NCBI RefSeq assembly: GCF_900105555.1
Contig: NZ_FNTZ01000001.1
Span: forward strand, 2,728,001-2,792,000
Length of the DNA: 64,000 bases
DNA from: Pseudomonas coleopterorum
GTDB lineage: Bacteria; Pseudomonadota; Gammaproteobacteria; Pseudomonadales; Pseudomonadaceae
Direction: 5' to 3'
A program made the position numbers and the translations under genes. The notes beneath the pieces are model-generated. The model was not told where the DNA came from. It saw nothing but the letters and a program-made list of their open reading frames with translations, and ran no database searches. Position 1 is the stretch's first letter; the number at the start of each line of letters is the position of its first letter. Shown in pieces: positions 48,325 to 57,961 of the stretch.

Positions 48325-48843
48325 ATGACCCCACTGCTCACGCCCTCTCATGATCTGTTGGACCTCATTCACGGCCAGCCGCACCGTCAACGCCTCTATC
48401 GGCAGTTGCGTGGCCTGCCGCGCCGAACGCAACAGGTGCTGCTCTACAGCCGTCTCGACGAACTGGACTACCCAGCCATCGCTCAGCGACTGCACCTGAC
48501 CCTGGGCGACGTCGAACAGCGGATGCAGAGCGCGATGCGCGTCTGCTGCAAACCGCTTCTGCCGGGTCAGAGCCTGGCCATTCACTGGTACGTCAAACTG
48601 CAAAATCCGCTCACCACGGCCAGCGAGCGCATCGACTTCCGTCGCTGGCTCGACAGTGACGGCGCGCACCTGGCTGCCTTTCACGCCACCGAGTTGCAAT
48701 GGCGCCAGTTGCTCGCGCCCGCCACGCTGCTGGGGCATGACCGCTGGCACCACAAGGCTCGGCAAGGGCTGAGCCTACGGGGGTGGGCGACCGCAGGCCT
48801 GGCCATGGCACTGGCCCTGGAGTTGATCAGCCAGAGTCTTTGA
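48325..48843 (+). CDS. Hybrid protein: sigma-70 region 4 plus FecR N-terminal-like domain
   Basis: A protein of 172 residues from ATG 48325, with AAGGAGGTG seven bases upstream. Residues about 10-75 resemble sigma region 4 ('LYRQLRGLPRRTQQVLLYSRLDELDYPAIAQRLHLTLGDVEQRMQSAM'). Residues about 110-140 resemble the FecR N-terminus/DUF4880 ('RIDFRRWLDSDGAHLAAFHATELQWRQL'). The end is a hydrophobic helix ('GWATAGLAMALALELI'). There is no sigma region 2, so it cannot be a normal sigma factor. It lies just after prrF, hinting at iron control. Confidence 0.7.
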   Translation: MTPLLTPSHDLLDLIHGQPHRQRLYRQLRGLPRRTQQVLLYSRLDELDYPAIAQRLHLTLGDVEQRMQSAMRVCCKPLLPGQSLAIHWYVKLQNPLTTASERIDFRRWLDSDGAHLAAFHATELQWRQLLAPATLLGHDRWHHKARQGLSLRGWATAGLAMALALELISQSL

Positions 48844-48845
48844 GC

Positions 48846-51212
48846 TTACTGAAACAGACCAAGCTGGCCGCCGATCAGCGTGTTGAAGTCGTCGTTGACG
48901 AACGGCAGGATCGCATCGGCAATGGGCTGCAGTTGTCGAGTCAGGTAATGGTCATAGTCGATGGGTGACTGTCGCGCTTCAAGAGGTTCGGGCCCCGCAA
49001 CCGTCATGACATAGCTGATCCAGCCACCACGTTGATACTGCAGCGGTCGCCCTGTGGATCGGTTGTGTTCATCGGCGATACGCGCCGCTCGGACGTGAGG
49101 AGGAACATTGCGCTCATAGTCGTGCAACGGCCTGCGCAGCCGCTTGCGATAGACCAACAGGCCGTCCAATTCACCTTCCAGGGTCCGTTTGACGTAATCA
49201 CGCACATACGCCTGATAGCCCTGGTGCCTGAAGATTTTCGAATAGAGCGCTTGCTGGAACTCGCGAGCCAGCGGCGACCAATCGGTGCGCACGCTCTCCA
49301 GGCCCTTGTAGACCATCTCGTCCTGGCCGTCGGCGCGCCTGACCAAGCCTGCGTAGCGCTTCTTGCTGCCCTCTTCCGCGCCACGGATGGTCGGCATCAG
49401 AAAGCGCCGGAAGTGGCTCTCGAACTGCAATTCCAATGCACTGTCGAGCCCATATTCGCGCCGCAGATGATCACGCCACCATTGATTGACCTCGGCCACC
49501 AGTTGCTTGCCGATACGAGCGGCATCGGCCTCGTCGTGAGCGCCGTTGAGCCAGACGAACGTCGAGTCGGTATCGCCATAGATCACCGGGTACCCGCAGG
49601 CCTCGATCAGCTCGCGCGTACGGCGCATGATCTCGTGGCCACGCAGGGTGATCGACGATGCCAGCCGCGTATCGAAAAAGCGGCAACCACTGGAACCCAG
49701 TACGCCGTAGAACGCATTCATGATGATCTTCAGCGCCTGCGACAACGGCGCGTTGCCCTGTGCCTTGGCCACTTCACGCCCTTCCCAGACACTTGCGACG
49801 ATGGCAGGCAGGCAATGGACGGTGCGTGAGAAGCGCGCGCCGCGAAAGCCGGGCACCGAGTGCTCGTCGTCAGGATTGGCCAGGCCTTCGGCCAGACCCA
49901 CCGGGTCGATCAGAAAGGTGCGGATGATCGACGGGTACAGGCTCTTGTAGTCCAGCACCAGCACCGACTCGTACAGACCCGGCCGCGATTCCATGACGAA
50001 GCCGCCGGGACTTGCTTCGGGCGGACGACGGCCGAGGCTGGGCGCGACGAACCCCTGGCGGTGCATCGCCGGCAGATACAGATGGGTGAAGGCCGCGATC
50101 GAACCGCCGCTGCGGTCTGCCGGCAGGCCGGTGACGCTGGCGCGCTCGAGCAGGAACGTGAGCAGCTGGGTCTTGGCGAAAATCCGTGTGACCAGTGCGC
50201 AGTCCCTTATGTTGTAGCGTGCAAGGGCCGGCTTGTCCTCGGCGAACATGCGGTTGATCTCGTCCATGCGCTGGTACGGCGTGGAAATGTCCTTGCCTTC
50301 GCCCAGCAAGGTCTGGGAAACGTTTTCCAGACTGAACGAGGGAAAATTCCAGGTCGCCGAGCGCAAGGCCTCGACGCCGTCGATGATCAACCGCCCGGGA
50401 GCGCCGGCGAAATAGTGGTCGTTGCCGCTGCCGTGCTCGCGCCAGGTCATTTCGGCGCCCCCGCGGCCCAACAGCAATGGGACGTTGAGGCGCCTGGCGT
50501 GCTCGTGCAGGACCCGCAGGTCGAACTGCACGACATTCCAGCCGATGATTGCGTCCGGGTCGTGCTCGGCGAACCAGGCATTGAGGCTCTGCAGCAGTTC
50601 CACTCGGCTGTCCCGATAGTGCAGAGCGAAATCCATCTGACGGGTATCGCCATTGGGCGGGCCCAGCATGAACACGTCGCGCTGCCCGCAGCCCTCGATG
50701 CCGATGCAGTAAAGCTCACCCTGGGCCGTGGTCTCGATATCCAGGGAGGCCAGGCGCAGTTGTGGACGGTAGCCCGGCGCCGGTTTGAGCTTGGCCTCAT
50801 GGTATTGGCCATCGGCCTGCATTTGACCGTCGAAGGCCACACCGGCGGTGATGAAGCGCTCCATCAGGTAGCGCTCATGGGGGCGAATGTCGGCCTCGAA
50901 GAGCTCTATCCCGGCTTGCCTGAGCACTGTTTCCACACGCTGCAACTGGCCGTACTGCCGACAGTACAGCCCGGCCACCGGGCGCTGGTCGAAATCACGC
51001 AGGGCCAACGGTTTGATCTCGACGCCGGCTTCGTCCTCGAGCAAGCGCCGCGCCTGCTCCTGGTGCTGCACAGGGAGGAACGCCACCGAGGGCTGCGCGG
51101 GCAGGCGCACGAGACGTGGGCCGGCGTCGGTCGCCAGCCACAGCTCGATCGACGTACCTTCGGCGGTATCGCGCCAGTGTCGCGTCAGGATGAAGCCCTG
51201 TTGTGGGGTCAC
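48846..51212 (-). CDS. polB: DNA polymerase II
   Basis: A protein of 788 residues from GTG 51212, normal for Pol II. Exonuclease motifs '[14 protein letters not shown]', '[14 protein letters not shown]' and 'YNIRDCALV'; polymerase motif A '[15 protein letters not shown]', motif B '[16 protein letters not shown]' and motif C 'YGDTDSTFV'. It is a family B polymerase used in SOS-linked repair and fork restart. It is divergent from the topoisomerase III gene. Confidence 0.97.
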   Translation of the reverse strand: MTPQQGFILTRHWRDTAEGTSIELWLATDAGPRLVRLPAQPSVAFLPVQHQEQARRLLEDEAGVEIKPLALRDFDQRPVAGLYCRQYGQLQRVETVLRQAGIELFEADIRPHERYLMERFITAGVAFDGQMQADGQYHEAKLKPAPGYRPQLRLASLDIETTAQGELYCIGIEGCGQRDVFMLGPPNGDTRQMDFALHYRDSRVELLQSLNAWFAEHDPDAIIGWNVVQFDLRVLHEHARRLNVPLLLGRGGAEMTWREHGSGNDHYFAGAPGRLIIDGVEALRSATWNFPSFSLENVSQTLLGEGKDISTPYQRMDEINRMFAEDKPALARYNIRDCALVTRIFAKTQLLTFLLERASVTGLPADRSGGSIAAFTHLYLPAMHRQGFVAPSLGRRPPEASPGGFVMESRPGLYESVLVLDYKSLYPSIIRTFLIDPVGLAEGLANPDDEHSVPGFRGARFSRTVHCLPAIVASVWEGREVAKAQGNAPLSQALKIIMNAFYGVLGSSGCRFFDTRLASSITLRGHEIMRRTRELIEACGYPVIYGDTDSTFVWLNGAHDEADAARIGKQLVAEVNQWWRDHLRREYGLDSALELQFESHFRRFLMPTIRGAEEGSKKRYAGLVRRADGQDEMVYKGLESVRTDWSPLAREFQQALYSKIFRHQGYQAYVRDYVKRTLEGELDGLLVYRKRLRRPLHDYERNVPPHVRAARIADEHNRSTGRPLQYQRGGWISYVMTVAGPEPLEARQSPIDYDHYLTRQLQPIADAILPFVNDDFNTLIGGQLGLFQ

Positions 51213-51367
51213 GGCAGCAGGCCTTTAACGGAAAATGTGGATGCGGCAACGGCACGTCCGGCTCATATGAAGCAACATCATAAACTGTACATCCATACAC
51301 ATAAAGCTTGCCTGTGTCGGCACGTCTGGCATGCTAGACCTCTGTACAGCTTTTCGATCAGGTTCCC

Positions 51368-53269
51368 ATGCGGCTGTTTCTCTGCGAAAAACCGTCCCAG
51401 GCAAAGGACATCGCCAAGGTCCTCGGCGCCACGCGTCGTGGCGACGGCTGCTGGCTGGGCAACGCCGTCACGGTCACCTGGTGCATCGGCCACCTGCTGG
51501 AGACCGCACCGCCGGACGCCTACGACGCCCGCTACAAGCGCTGGGTGCTGGCCGACCTGCCGATCATCCCGCAGCAATGGAAGATGCAGGTCAAGCGCAA
51601 GACCGCCAGCCAGTTCAAGGCGGTCAAGCGCCTGCTGGGTGAAGCTGGGGAACTGGTCATCGCGACGGACGCCGACCGCGAAGGCGAAATGATCGCCCGC
51701 GAGCTCGTCCAGCATTGTCGCTACCGGGGTCCGGTGCAGCGCCTTTGGCTCTCGGCCCTGGACGACGCCTCGATCCGCAAGGCGCTGGCGGCCCTCAAGC
51801 CAGGTGCCGAGACATTCTCCCTCTACCACAGCGCACTGGGCCGCTCGCGGGCCGACTGGCTGATCGGCATGAACATGAGCCGGCTGTTCACCCTGCTCGG
51901 GCGTCAGGCCGGCTACCAGGGTGTGTTGCCCGTGGGGCGCGTCCAGACGCCGACCCTGCGGCTGGTGGTGGACCGCGACCGCAGCATCGCCGATTTCGTC
52001 CCCGCCGCCTATTGGGCCATCGATGTGCAACTGCTCGGCGAGCAGACCGAATTCACGGCGCAATGGATACCACCGACGGACAGCTGCGACGACCAGGGAC
52101 GTTGCCTCAACCATCCGCTGGCGCAACAGGCCGCTGCAGCGATGATGCAGGCAAAACAGGCGACGCTGACCAAGCTGCGCACCGAGCGCATGAAAGAGGC
52201 CGCCCCCCTGCCCTTCGACCTGGGCACACTGCAGGAAGTCTGCTCGAAGAAGCTTGGCCTGGGCGCACAGGAGACGCTCGACGTGGCTCAGGCACTGTAC
52301 GAAACCCACAAGGTCATCACCTACCCTCGCAGCGATTGCGGCTACCTGCCACTCAGCCAGCATGGGGATGCAGGCGCGATCATCGCCGCGCTGGGCCGCG
52401 CCGATCCTGGACTGACGCCCTTGCTGCCCTACCTGGATGCCCAGCGCCGCTCACGCGCCTGGAACGACGCCAAGGTCGGTGCCCACCACGGCATCATCCC
52501 GACCGCTGTCGCTGCAACGGCGGACAAGCTGCAGGGCAAATACCGCGCGGTCTACAGCCTGATTCGCGCCCGCTACCTGGCGCAGTTCCTGCCCAATCAC
52601 GAATACGACCGTACCCAGGCCGACTTCGACTGCGCGAGCCACGCGCTGCGTGCGGTAGGCAAACAGGTGGTCGAGCCCGGCTGGAAGCGCGCCATCCCAC
52701 AAGCCCTCGGCACAGCCAAGGGCCGCGAAGCACCGGCGCCACAGCCCCTGCCGCGGCTGACCCAGGGCCAGACCTGCGCGGTGCGCGAAGTGAAACTCAA
52801 GGACCTGTGGACCCAACCGCCCAAGCCCTTCACCGAAGGCGACCTCATCAAGGCGATGAAGAACGTCGCCAAGCTGGTCGAAGACCCGCGCCTGAAGCAG
52901 AAACTCAAGGACACCACCGGGATCGGCACCGAGGCCACTCGTGCCGACATCATCCAGGGCCTGATCGACCGTGGTTATCTGACCAAACAGGGCAAGGCCC
53001 TGGCCGCCGCACCTGCCGCCTTCAGCTTGATCGACGCGGTCCCTCGGGCCATCGCCGACCCGGGCACCACCGCCATCTGGGAACAGGCGCTGGACATGGT
53101 GCAGAGCGGCGAGATGTCGCTGGAGACGTTCGTGGCCAAGCAATCGGCCTGGATGAGCAAGCTGGTGGAACGTTGTGCCGGGTTGCGCATGGTCATCAGC
53201 GGCCCGGCGCCGAAGGGTGCCACACCGTGGAAGAACAAACGCAAACGCAAACCCTCCAAGGCGGCCTGA
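51368..53269 (+). CDS. topB: DNA topoisomerase III
   Basis: A protein of 633 residues. Toprim metal site 'LCEKPSQAKDI' (Glu7) and 'DADREGE' (101-107); 'PVGRVQTPTLRLVV'; active Tyr319 in 'HKVITYPRSDCGYLP'; and 'GIGTEATRADIIQGLIDRGY'. It ends in a basic tail ('KNKRKRKPSKAA') without zinc fingers. It decatenates replication intermediates, usually with RecQ. The 155 bases before it hold the shared upstream region with polB. Confidence 0.96.
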   Translation: MRLFLCEKPSQAKDIAKVLGATRRGDGCWLGNAVTVTWCIGHLLETAPPDAYDARYKRWVLADLPIIPQQWKMQVKRKTASQFKAVKRLLGEAGELVIATDADREGEMIARELVQHCRYRGPVQRLWLSALDDASIRKALAALKPGAETFSLYHSALGRSRADWLIGMNMSRLFTLLGRQAGYQGVLPVGRVQTPTLRLVVDRDRSIADFVPAAYWAIDVQLLGEQTEFTAQWIPPTDSCDDQGRCLNHPLAQQAAAAMMQAKQATLTKLRTERMKEAAPLPFDLGTLQEVCSKKLGLGAQETLDVAQALYETHKVITYPRSDCGYLPLSQHGDAGAIIAALGRADPGLTPLLPYLDAQRRSRAWNDAKVGAHHGIIPTAVAATADKLQGKYRAVYSLIRARYLAQFLPNHEYDRTQADFDCASHALRAVGKQVVEPGWKRAIPQALGTAKGREAPAPQPLPRLTQGQTCAVREVKLKDLWTQPPKPFTEGDLIKAMKNVAKLVEDPRLKQKLKDTTGIGTEATRADIIQGLIDRGYLTKQGKALAAAPAAFSLIDAVPRAIADPGTTAIWEQALDMVQSGEMSLETFVAKQSAWMSKLVERCAGLRMVISGPAPKGATPWKNKRKRKPSKAA

Positions 53270-53364
53270 GCTGCAACCCGTCGCTTGAAGCGCCGATACG
53301 GTCGGCTTGCTTTGTGAAATGGCGCAACACCCGGTAGGCTGCGCCGATCATTTTCCGCCAGGCC

Positions 53365-53670
53365 TTGCCCTTGATCGTGCTGCATGACATCGCTGTAGCC
53401 AGCGACTTCGACCCTACCATCAGCTGTGACCGCTGCGCGGCCAAATGCTGCCGGCTGGAAGTCATGCTGATCACCGACACCGGCGTGCCGGAACGCTTCA
53501 TCGAAGTGGATGAATGGGGATCGGAAACCATGTCGCGTCTCGACGATGGCTGGTGCGCGGCACTGGACCGACGCAGCATGAGTTGCAGTATCTACCTGAA
53601 TCGCCCGTTGATCTGTCGCGAGTTCGACATGGGCGGCCCGGATTGCCAGGAAGAGCGGCTGCGGCCGTAG
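53365..53670 (+). CDS. YkgJ-family cysteine cluster protein
   Basis: A protein of up to 101 residues. The start is uncertain: TTG 53365, TTG 53371 and GTG 53377 are all possible, and no ATG opens the frame. Eight Cys residues follow the CxxCxxxCC pattern: 'SCDRCAAKCCRLEV', 'WCAALDRRSMSCSIYLNRPLICREFDMGGPDC'. This is a zinc/iron-chelating YkgJ domain of unknown role. Confidence 0.85.
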   Translation: MPLIVLHDIAVASDFDPTISCDRCAAKCCRLEVMLITDTGVPERFIEVDEWGSETMSRLDDGWCAALDRRSMSCSIYLNRPLICREFDMGGPDCQEERLRP

Positions 53671-53686
53671 GCGGCCGCGCCAGGGC

Positions 53687-54394
53687 TCAGATCACCTTGA
53701 CCGCACGACCGATGAACTGGATGGGGCCGGTCGGTCGGCCTGTCGTGGAACCCGACTTGGGCTCCAGGGTCAGCTCGAACAGCTGGTTGTTTTCCAGCGG
53801 TGGCAGCTTGTCCAGGGGCACATGCACGCTTTGTCCAGGCTCCACCAGCCCGAGGGAGACGGGGCCTTGCCAGCTGTCGGCCTTGGTCCAGAACTGCAAG
53901 GCTCGATCTGGCGGTACCGCCGTCTCGCTGAGGGGGATCAATTGCACTTCCCTCGAATCGCTGGCCTGCACGACCCAGCCCGGTGCCTTGTCCTGGGGCG
54001 CGATGAGCACGACCACATAGGCCGGTCCCGGCACCGGCGCGCGGACGTTGAACAACAGGGCGCCGAGCACCAGGGTTGCCGCCAGCCCGGCGCCCGCCAG
54101 GCCCCGCCATACACCCAGGCGATTCCACCAGATGGGTACCGGCTGCGCCCCTGCGCTGTCCAGGCTGCGCTGGATGCGAGGCCACAAGGTCGCAGGCGTG
54201 GGTACTGGGTTGACGCGTTCGGCTAGCGGCAGCAACCGCGCTTCCCAGGCATCGACCGCGGCGCGCAGTTCACGATCCGTGGCCAATCGCCTTTCGACCT
54301 CTGCGCGTTGCCCGGCGTCGAGCGTTCCCAGCACGTATTCGCTGGCCAGTTCTTCAGTATTCATGGGTTCTACCTGCTCGCTTCGTTCACTCAT
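53687..54394 (-). CDS. Anti-sigma factor, RskA type
   Basis: A protein of 235 residues from ATG 54394, coupled by ATGA to the sigma gene. The cytoplasmic part has a short zinc-less anti-sigma domain ('NTEELASEYVLGTLDAGQRAEVERRLATDRELR'), then a membrane helix (about 97-115, 'GLAGAGLAATLVLGALLF') and a periplasmic beta domain. It would hold the sigma factor inactive until a surface signal. Confidence 0.9.
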   Translation of the reverse strand: MSERSEQVEPMNTEELASEYVLGTLDAGQRAEVERRLATDRELRAAVDAWEARLLPLAERVNPVPTPATLWPRIQRSLDSAGAQPVPIWWNRLGVWRGLAGAGLAATLVLGALLFNVRAPVPGPAYVVVLIAPQDKAPGWVVQASDSREVQLIPLSETAVPPDRALQFWTKADSWQGPVSLGLVEPGQSVHVPLDKLPPLENNQLFELTLEPKSGSTTGRPTGPIQFIGRAVKVI

Positions 54395-54927
54395 CCCATG
54401 CACTCACGCAGCGCTGCCAGACTGCGTTTGATCCAGGCCTTGACCGTACCCAGCGGCGTTTGCAGCCGCTGAGCGATTTCAGCATGTGAATAGCCATCCA
54501 GGTAGGCGTGGTACAGGCATTGGCGGCGCTGCGGATCGAGTTGTTCCAGGCAGCCGTCGATTCGTGCGCTGCCCAGCACCGCCTCCGCGGGCTGCTCGGT
54601 CGCCAACCCGTCCAGATCTTCATCGATGAGGGCTCGCACCCGGGCGTGGCGACGAATATGGTTCAGCGCAAGGTGCCGGGTGATGGTGAACATCCACCCC
54701 CGCGCCGAGCCTCGTTGGGCATCGAAACTGGCCGCCTGGGTCCAGATCCGCACGAACGCGTCGTGCACGATGTCCTCGGCCAGTGCCCGCTCGCCAACCA
54801 GGCGCAGGGCCACGGCCAGCAGGCGCCCGCCCTCGCGCTGATACAAACCCTGCAGCGCCTGACGATCGCCACGAGCACACTGCTGCAGGGCGACTTCGTA
54901 ATCGAATGGATTTTCCGGCAAGGACAC
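54391..54927 (-). CDS. ECF sigma factor (SigK-like)
   Basis: A protein of 178 residues from GTG 54927 (a TTG at 54945 also open). Region 2 'ALQGLYQREGGRLLAVALRLVGERALAEDIVHDAFVRIWTQA' and 'RGWMFTITRHLALNHIRRH'; region 4 'RQCLYHAYLDGYSHAEIAQRLQTPLGTVKAWIKRSLAALR'. The neighbouring anti-sigma and exported DUF3455 gene suggest a small envelope-response regulon. Confidence 0.93.
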   Translation of the reverse strand: MSLPENPFDYEVALQQCARGDRQALQGLYQREGGRLLAVALRLVGERALAEDIVHDAFVRIWTQAASFDAQRGSARGWMFTITRHLALNHIRRHARVRALIDEDLDGLATEQPAEAVLGSARIDGCLEQLDPQRRQCLYHAYLDGYSHAEIAQRLQTPLGTVKAWIKRSLAALRECMG

Positions 54928-55023
54928 GAAAGACCGCCATGGCAAGTGGAAGAATGGAGTTCGCTGGGCAGTGTAGACCAGACGCGCGGACTTGCCGTTC
55001 CGCGCGCCACTGCTACGGCATCG

Positions 55024-55560
55024 TTACTTGGCGGACCAGAAAATGTAGTCGGCCTGGTATTTCACGGTTTCTTTCTGGCCCTTCTGCGCGGTGGTGCAGG
55101 CACTGGTGGGAGCCACGCCACCCTTGAGCGCGGTGCGCTGGATGTAGGTCACACCCTGCATGGCGCCCTTGCCTTCGGCAGGGTTGGCCTTGACCAATTG
55201 GTACGGCAGATTGCCGTCACCGGCCGGAGCCACGGCGACCTGAGTGCCGGTCACCTTGGAGCCGTCTGCCGACTGCCAGGTGGCGGGCGGGCCATAATAG
55301 GTGCCCACCTGCTTGCCGGCACGATCATCAAGGACCGCCTTGGGTCCGACGAACGTCCATTCGGTCTGGCCGGCGGCATTGGCCTTGTCACGGCATTCAT
55401 AGGTGATTTCACCCTTGCCGACGGTTTCCATGGAGACCTTGTTACCGGCCGGAACCTGGACCGGGGCAGGCAGATCCATTTGCGCCTGGGCAGTGGTTGC
55501 CAAAGCGAAGGTAGCGGCGAAGAGGACGTTGGCCAGGCAGAAACGGTGTGTGCTGTTCAT
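55024..55560 (-). CDS. Exported DUF3455 protein
   Basis: A protein of 178 residues from ATG 55560 (GGAG near -10). Signal peptide about 1-26, ending 'TTAQAQ'. The mature part has 'ITYECRDKANAAGQTEWTFVGPKAVLDDRAGKQVGTYYGPPATWQSADGSKVTG' and a C-terminal Cys. DUF3455 proteins are often linked to ECF sigma genes, so it is a likely regulon member. Function unknown. Confidence 0.9.
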   Translation of the reverse strand: MNSTHRFCLANVLFAATFALATTAQAQMDLPAPVQVPAGNKVSMETVGKGEITYECRDKANAAGQTEWTFVGPKAVLDDRAGKQVGTYYGPPATWQSADGSKVTGTQVAVAPAGDGNLPYQLVKANPAEGKGAMQGVTYIQRTALKGGVAPTSACTTAQKGQKETVKYQADYIFWSAK

Positions 55561-55748
55561 CGCGTAAGCTCCAGATAAGGGATCGAGGCGGCAGCGCCTT
55601 GTGTGGCTGCTATAGGTACTACCCACGAGCCGAAGCTTTGGATGCACGAAAAAAAAGATTTTTCCTATCGCGTCCATTTACATGCGGCGCAACCCCTGCC
55701 GCTTATTTGGGTCCATCCTTAAGCCTGCCGCAAATTCCCGAGAGCCCT

Positions 55749-56666
55749 ATGCCTTCCAACACCGCCGCCAGCGACAGCTGGACACAGCGATTTCGCGACA
55801 AACCCTGGTTATGGACCCTCACCGGCGTGCTATTGGCCGTCAGCGCCGTGGTCCTGGTGTGGAGCATCGTCAATGCCTTGCTGCATGCCGACCGTCAACA
55901 CGCCTGGTACGCCCTGCTCGGTGGTACCGGCGGTTTTGCGGCGACGGCACTGGGTGCGTTGATTGCCCTGGCGCTGCGGGAAATTTCCTCGAAGGTGCAG
56001 GACGTCATGCTTGGCTTCGCCGGAGGCATGATGCTGGCAGCCAGTACGTTCTCCCTGCTGCTGCCGGGTCTGGAGGCTGCCAATACCCACACCGACAGCC
56101 CTGCACTGGCAGCGCTGGTGGTGATCCTGGGCCTGGGGCTTGGCGTCGGTCTGATGCTGGCGCTGGACAAGGTGATTCCCCACGAGCATGAGAACGCCGG
56201 CAGACACGGTCCCAACGCCGAGCGGATTCACCGGGTATGGCTCTTCGTGTTGGCCATCACGCTGCACAACCTGCCTGAAGGCATGGCCATTGGCGTCAGC
56301 CTGTCCGATGGCAACCTGGCGGTCGGGATTCCGCTGACCAGCGCGATCCTCCTGCAGGATATTCCCGAGGGGCTGGCGGTGGCCATGTCGCTGCGGGCAA
56401 CGGGCTTGAGTTCCGGTAAAGCCGCATTGGTGGCCATGGGCTCGGGCCTGATGGAGCCACTGGGGGCGATGGTTGGCCTGGGATTGTCGAGCGGCTTTGC
56501 ACTGTCCTACCCGATCAGCATGGGCCTGGCGGCTGGTGCGATGATCTTCGTGGTGTCCCACGAAGTCATTCCGGAAACCCACCGCAATGGCCACCAGACC
56601 CCAGCTACGCTGGGCCTGATGCTGGGCTTCGCCGTCATGATGTTCATGGACACAGCACTAGGCTGA
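55749..56666 (+). CDS. ZIP family metal transporter
   Basis: A protein of 305 residues from ATG 55749. Eight membrane helices; the metal-site motifs 'ITLHNLPEGMAIGVS' and 'LQDIPEGLAVAMSLRATG' lie in helices IV and V. A His-rich short loop (HEHENAGRHGP) sits before them. It probably takes up zinc, perhaps other divalent metals, across the inner membrane. It converges with the sirtuin gene (9-base overlap). Confidence 0.93.
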   Translation: MPSNTAASDSWTQRFRDKPWLWTLTGVLLAVSAVVLVWSIVNALLHADRQHAWYALLGGTGGFAATALGALIALALREISSKVQDVMLGFAGGMMLAASTFSLLLPGLEAANTHTDSPALAALVVILGLGLGVGLMLALDKVIPHEHENAGRHGPNAERIHRVWLFVLAITLHNLPEGMAIGVSLSDGNLAVGIPLTSAILLQDIPEGLAVAMSLRATGLSSGKAALVAMGSGLMEPLGAMVGLGLSSGFALSYPISMGLAAGAMIFVVSHEVIPETHRNGHQTPATLGLMLGFAVMMFMDTALG

Positions 56667-57500
56667 GGGTGGAACGCCCTGGACGAGCCTTTGCGCAATC
56701 TGGGGCAGGACCTGCTCGCAGGGCTGTACGACCTTGACGCTGAGCAACCCATCGGCGCGGGTGCGTCCCAAGTTGATGGCGAGCAGACGCTTGCCCTGAC
56801 GTGACATTTCCTGACACAGGCGAAAGCTCGAGTAGGCCATCAGCGAGGAGCCGACGATCAGCATGCCCGGTGCCGACTCCACGGCTTTCCAGGCCGCCTG
56901 AGCATGCGCAGGCTCCACGCCTCCACCGAAGAAGACTACGTCTGGCTTGAGCATGTCGCTTCCGCAGCACGGACAGTGGGGCGTTCGGAAGGCCTCCAGA
57001 AAGCGCGCCGCCAGTTGCGCATCACCGTCGGGCGCAAGTACCGCGTGCACATCCTGCAAGTAGGGGTTCTGTTCTTCCAGCAACAACTGAACATCGTCGC
57101 GTTGCAAGCGCATTCCACAGTCCAGACAGACCACCCGATGCAGGTTGCCGTGCAGTTCGACGACATTGCGGCAACCGGCAGCATCATGCAGTCCATCGAC
57201 ATTCTGGGTGATCACGCCGCTGATCAGGCCTTGCGACTGCAACGCTGCCAGCGCCTGGTGGGCGGCATTCGGCGCAGCCTGATGCACGCCGCGCCAGCCC
57301 ACCATGGCCCGCGCCCAATAGCGCTTGCGCGTGGCGGCACTGGCGATGAAATCCTGATGCATGATGGGCGCATTGCCGCGCCTGACGCCTTCGGTATCGC
57401 GATAATCGGGAATGCCCGAAGCGGTACTGATACCGGCCCCGGTCAAGACCAGATAGGGCCCCTGCGCCATATGCTGGTACAGCGTATCGAGTTCGACCAT
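56658..57500 (-). CDS. Sirtuin, NAD-dependent protein deacylase
   Basis: A protein of 280 residues from ATG 57500. SIR2 motifs: 'VLTGAGISTASGIPDYRD', 'VITQNVDGLHDAAG', catalytic His in 'VVELHGNLHRVVC', zinc pairs 'CLDC' and 'CPCC', and 'LIVGSSLMAYSSFRLC'. The longer upstream frame has no credible start. It is of the SIR2 class II-like bacterial group that can act on acetyl-lysine or other acyl groups. Confidence 0.93.
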   Translation of the reverse strand: MVELDTLYQHMAQGPYLVLTGAGISTASGIPDYRDTEGVRRGNAPIMHQDFIASAATRKRYWARAMVGWRGVHQAAPNAAHQALAALQSQGLISGVITQNVDGLHDAAGCRNVVELHGNLHRVVCLDCGMRLQRDDVQLLLEEQNPYLQDVHAVLAPDGDAQLAARFLEAFRTPHCPCCGSDMLKPDVVFFGGGVEPAHAQAAWKAVESAPGMLIVGSSLMAYSSFRLCQEMSRQGKRLLAINLGRTRADGLLSVKVVQPCEQVLPQIAQRLVQGVPPSA

Positions 57501-57550
57501 GGCTGCATGCACCTCTGGTTGAGAGCTGTCGCCCTTGCGGGCGCCACCGT

Positions 57551-57772
57551 TCAAGTTTGCGACAGCGCGACCTGACTGAGCAATTCGTCCACCGCCCTGG
57601 CGCATTGAACGCGGTAGTCGGCGTGCAGCAGGCACAGCTCGGGGCTGCCCAGCAGCCGCAGTTTGGCGGCTTCGGCGACCGCTTGCATGTCGACGCCGCG
57701 CCTCGCGAACTCTTCGAGCAGCGCCTGCATTGCATGGTGACGCTGGTCTGGACTGGACGTTGAAATCGACAC
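57551..57772 (-). CDS. Small conserved-looking protein, unknown
   Basis: A protein of 73 residues from GTG 57772 (GAGGAG five bases upstream). Helical: 'MQALLEEFARRGVDMQAVAEAAKLRLLG' then 'LCLLHADYRVQCARAVDELLSQ'. It is the leading gene before the sirtuin, same strand. No family recognised. Confidence 0.6.
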   Translation of the reverse strand: MSISTSSPDQRHHAMQALLEEFARRGVDMQAVAEAAKLRLLGSPELCLLHADYRVQCARAVDELLSQVALSQT

Positions 57773-57961
57773 GGTGGCTCCTCGGTGAAATCCTTGTTCG
57801 GGCTCATCCCATGACAATGACTGCCAGCGTCGAACAAATGCTTCGCCGCCGCGATGGACGGTCGTGCACCGAAGGCCGGTCGAGCCATCGGATTCACGCG
57901 CACGTTCCTGCAATCGCTTAGAATGACCGATGCGCATTGATCATCTATTCCGGAGCCCTAC

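Noticed and set aside
49860..51692. 610-codon plus-strand frame opposite polB
   Set aside because: Shadow of the polB frame; polB motifs are unambiguous and the frame runs on into topB.
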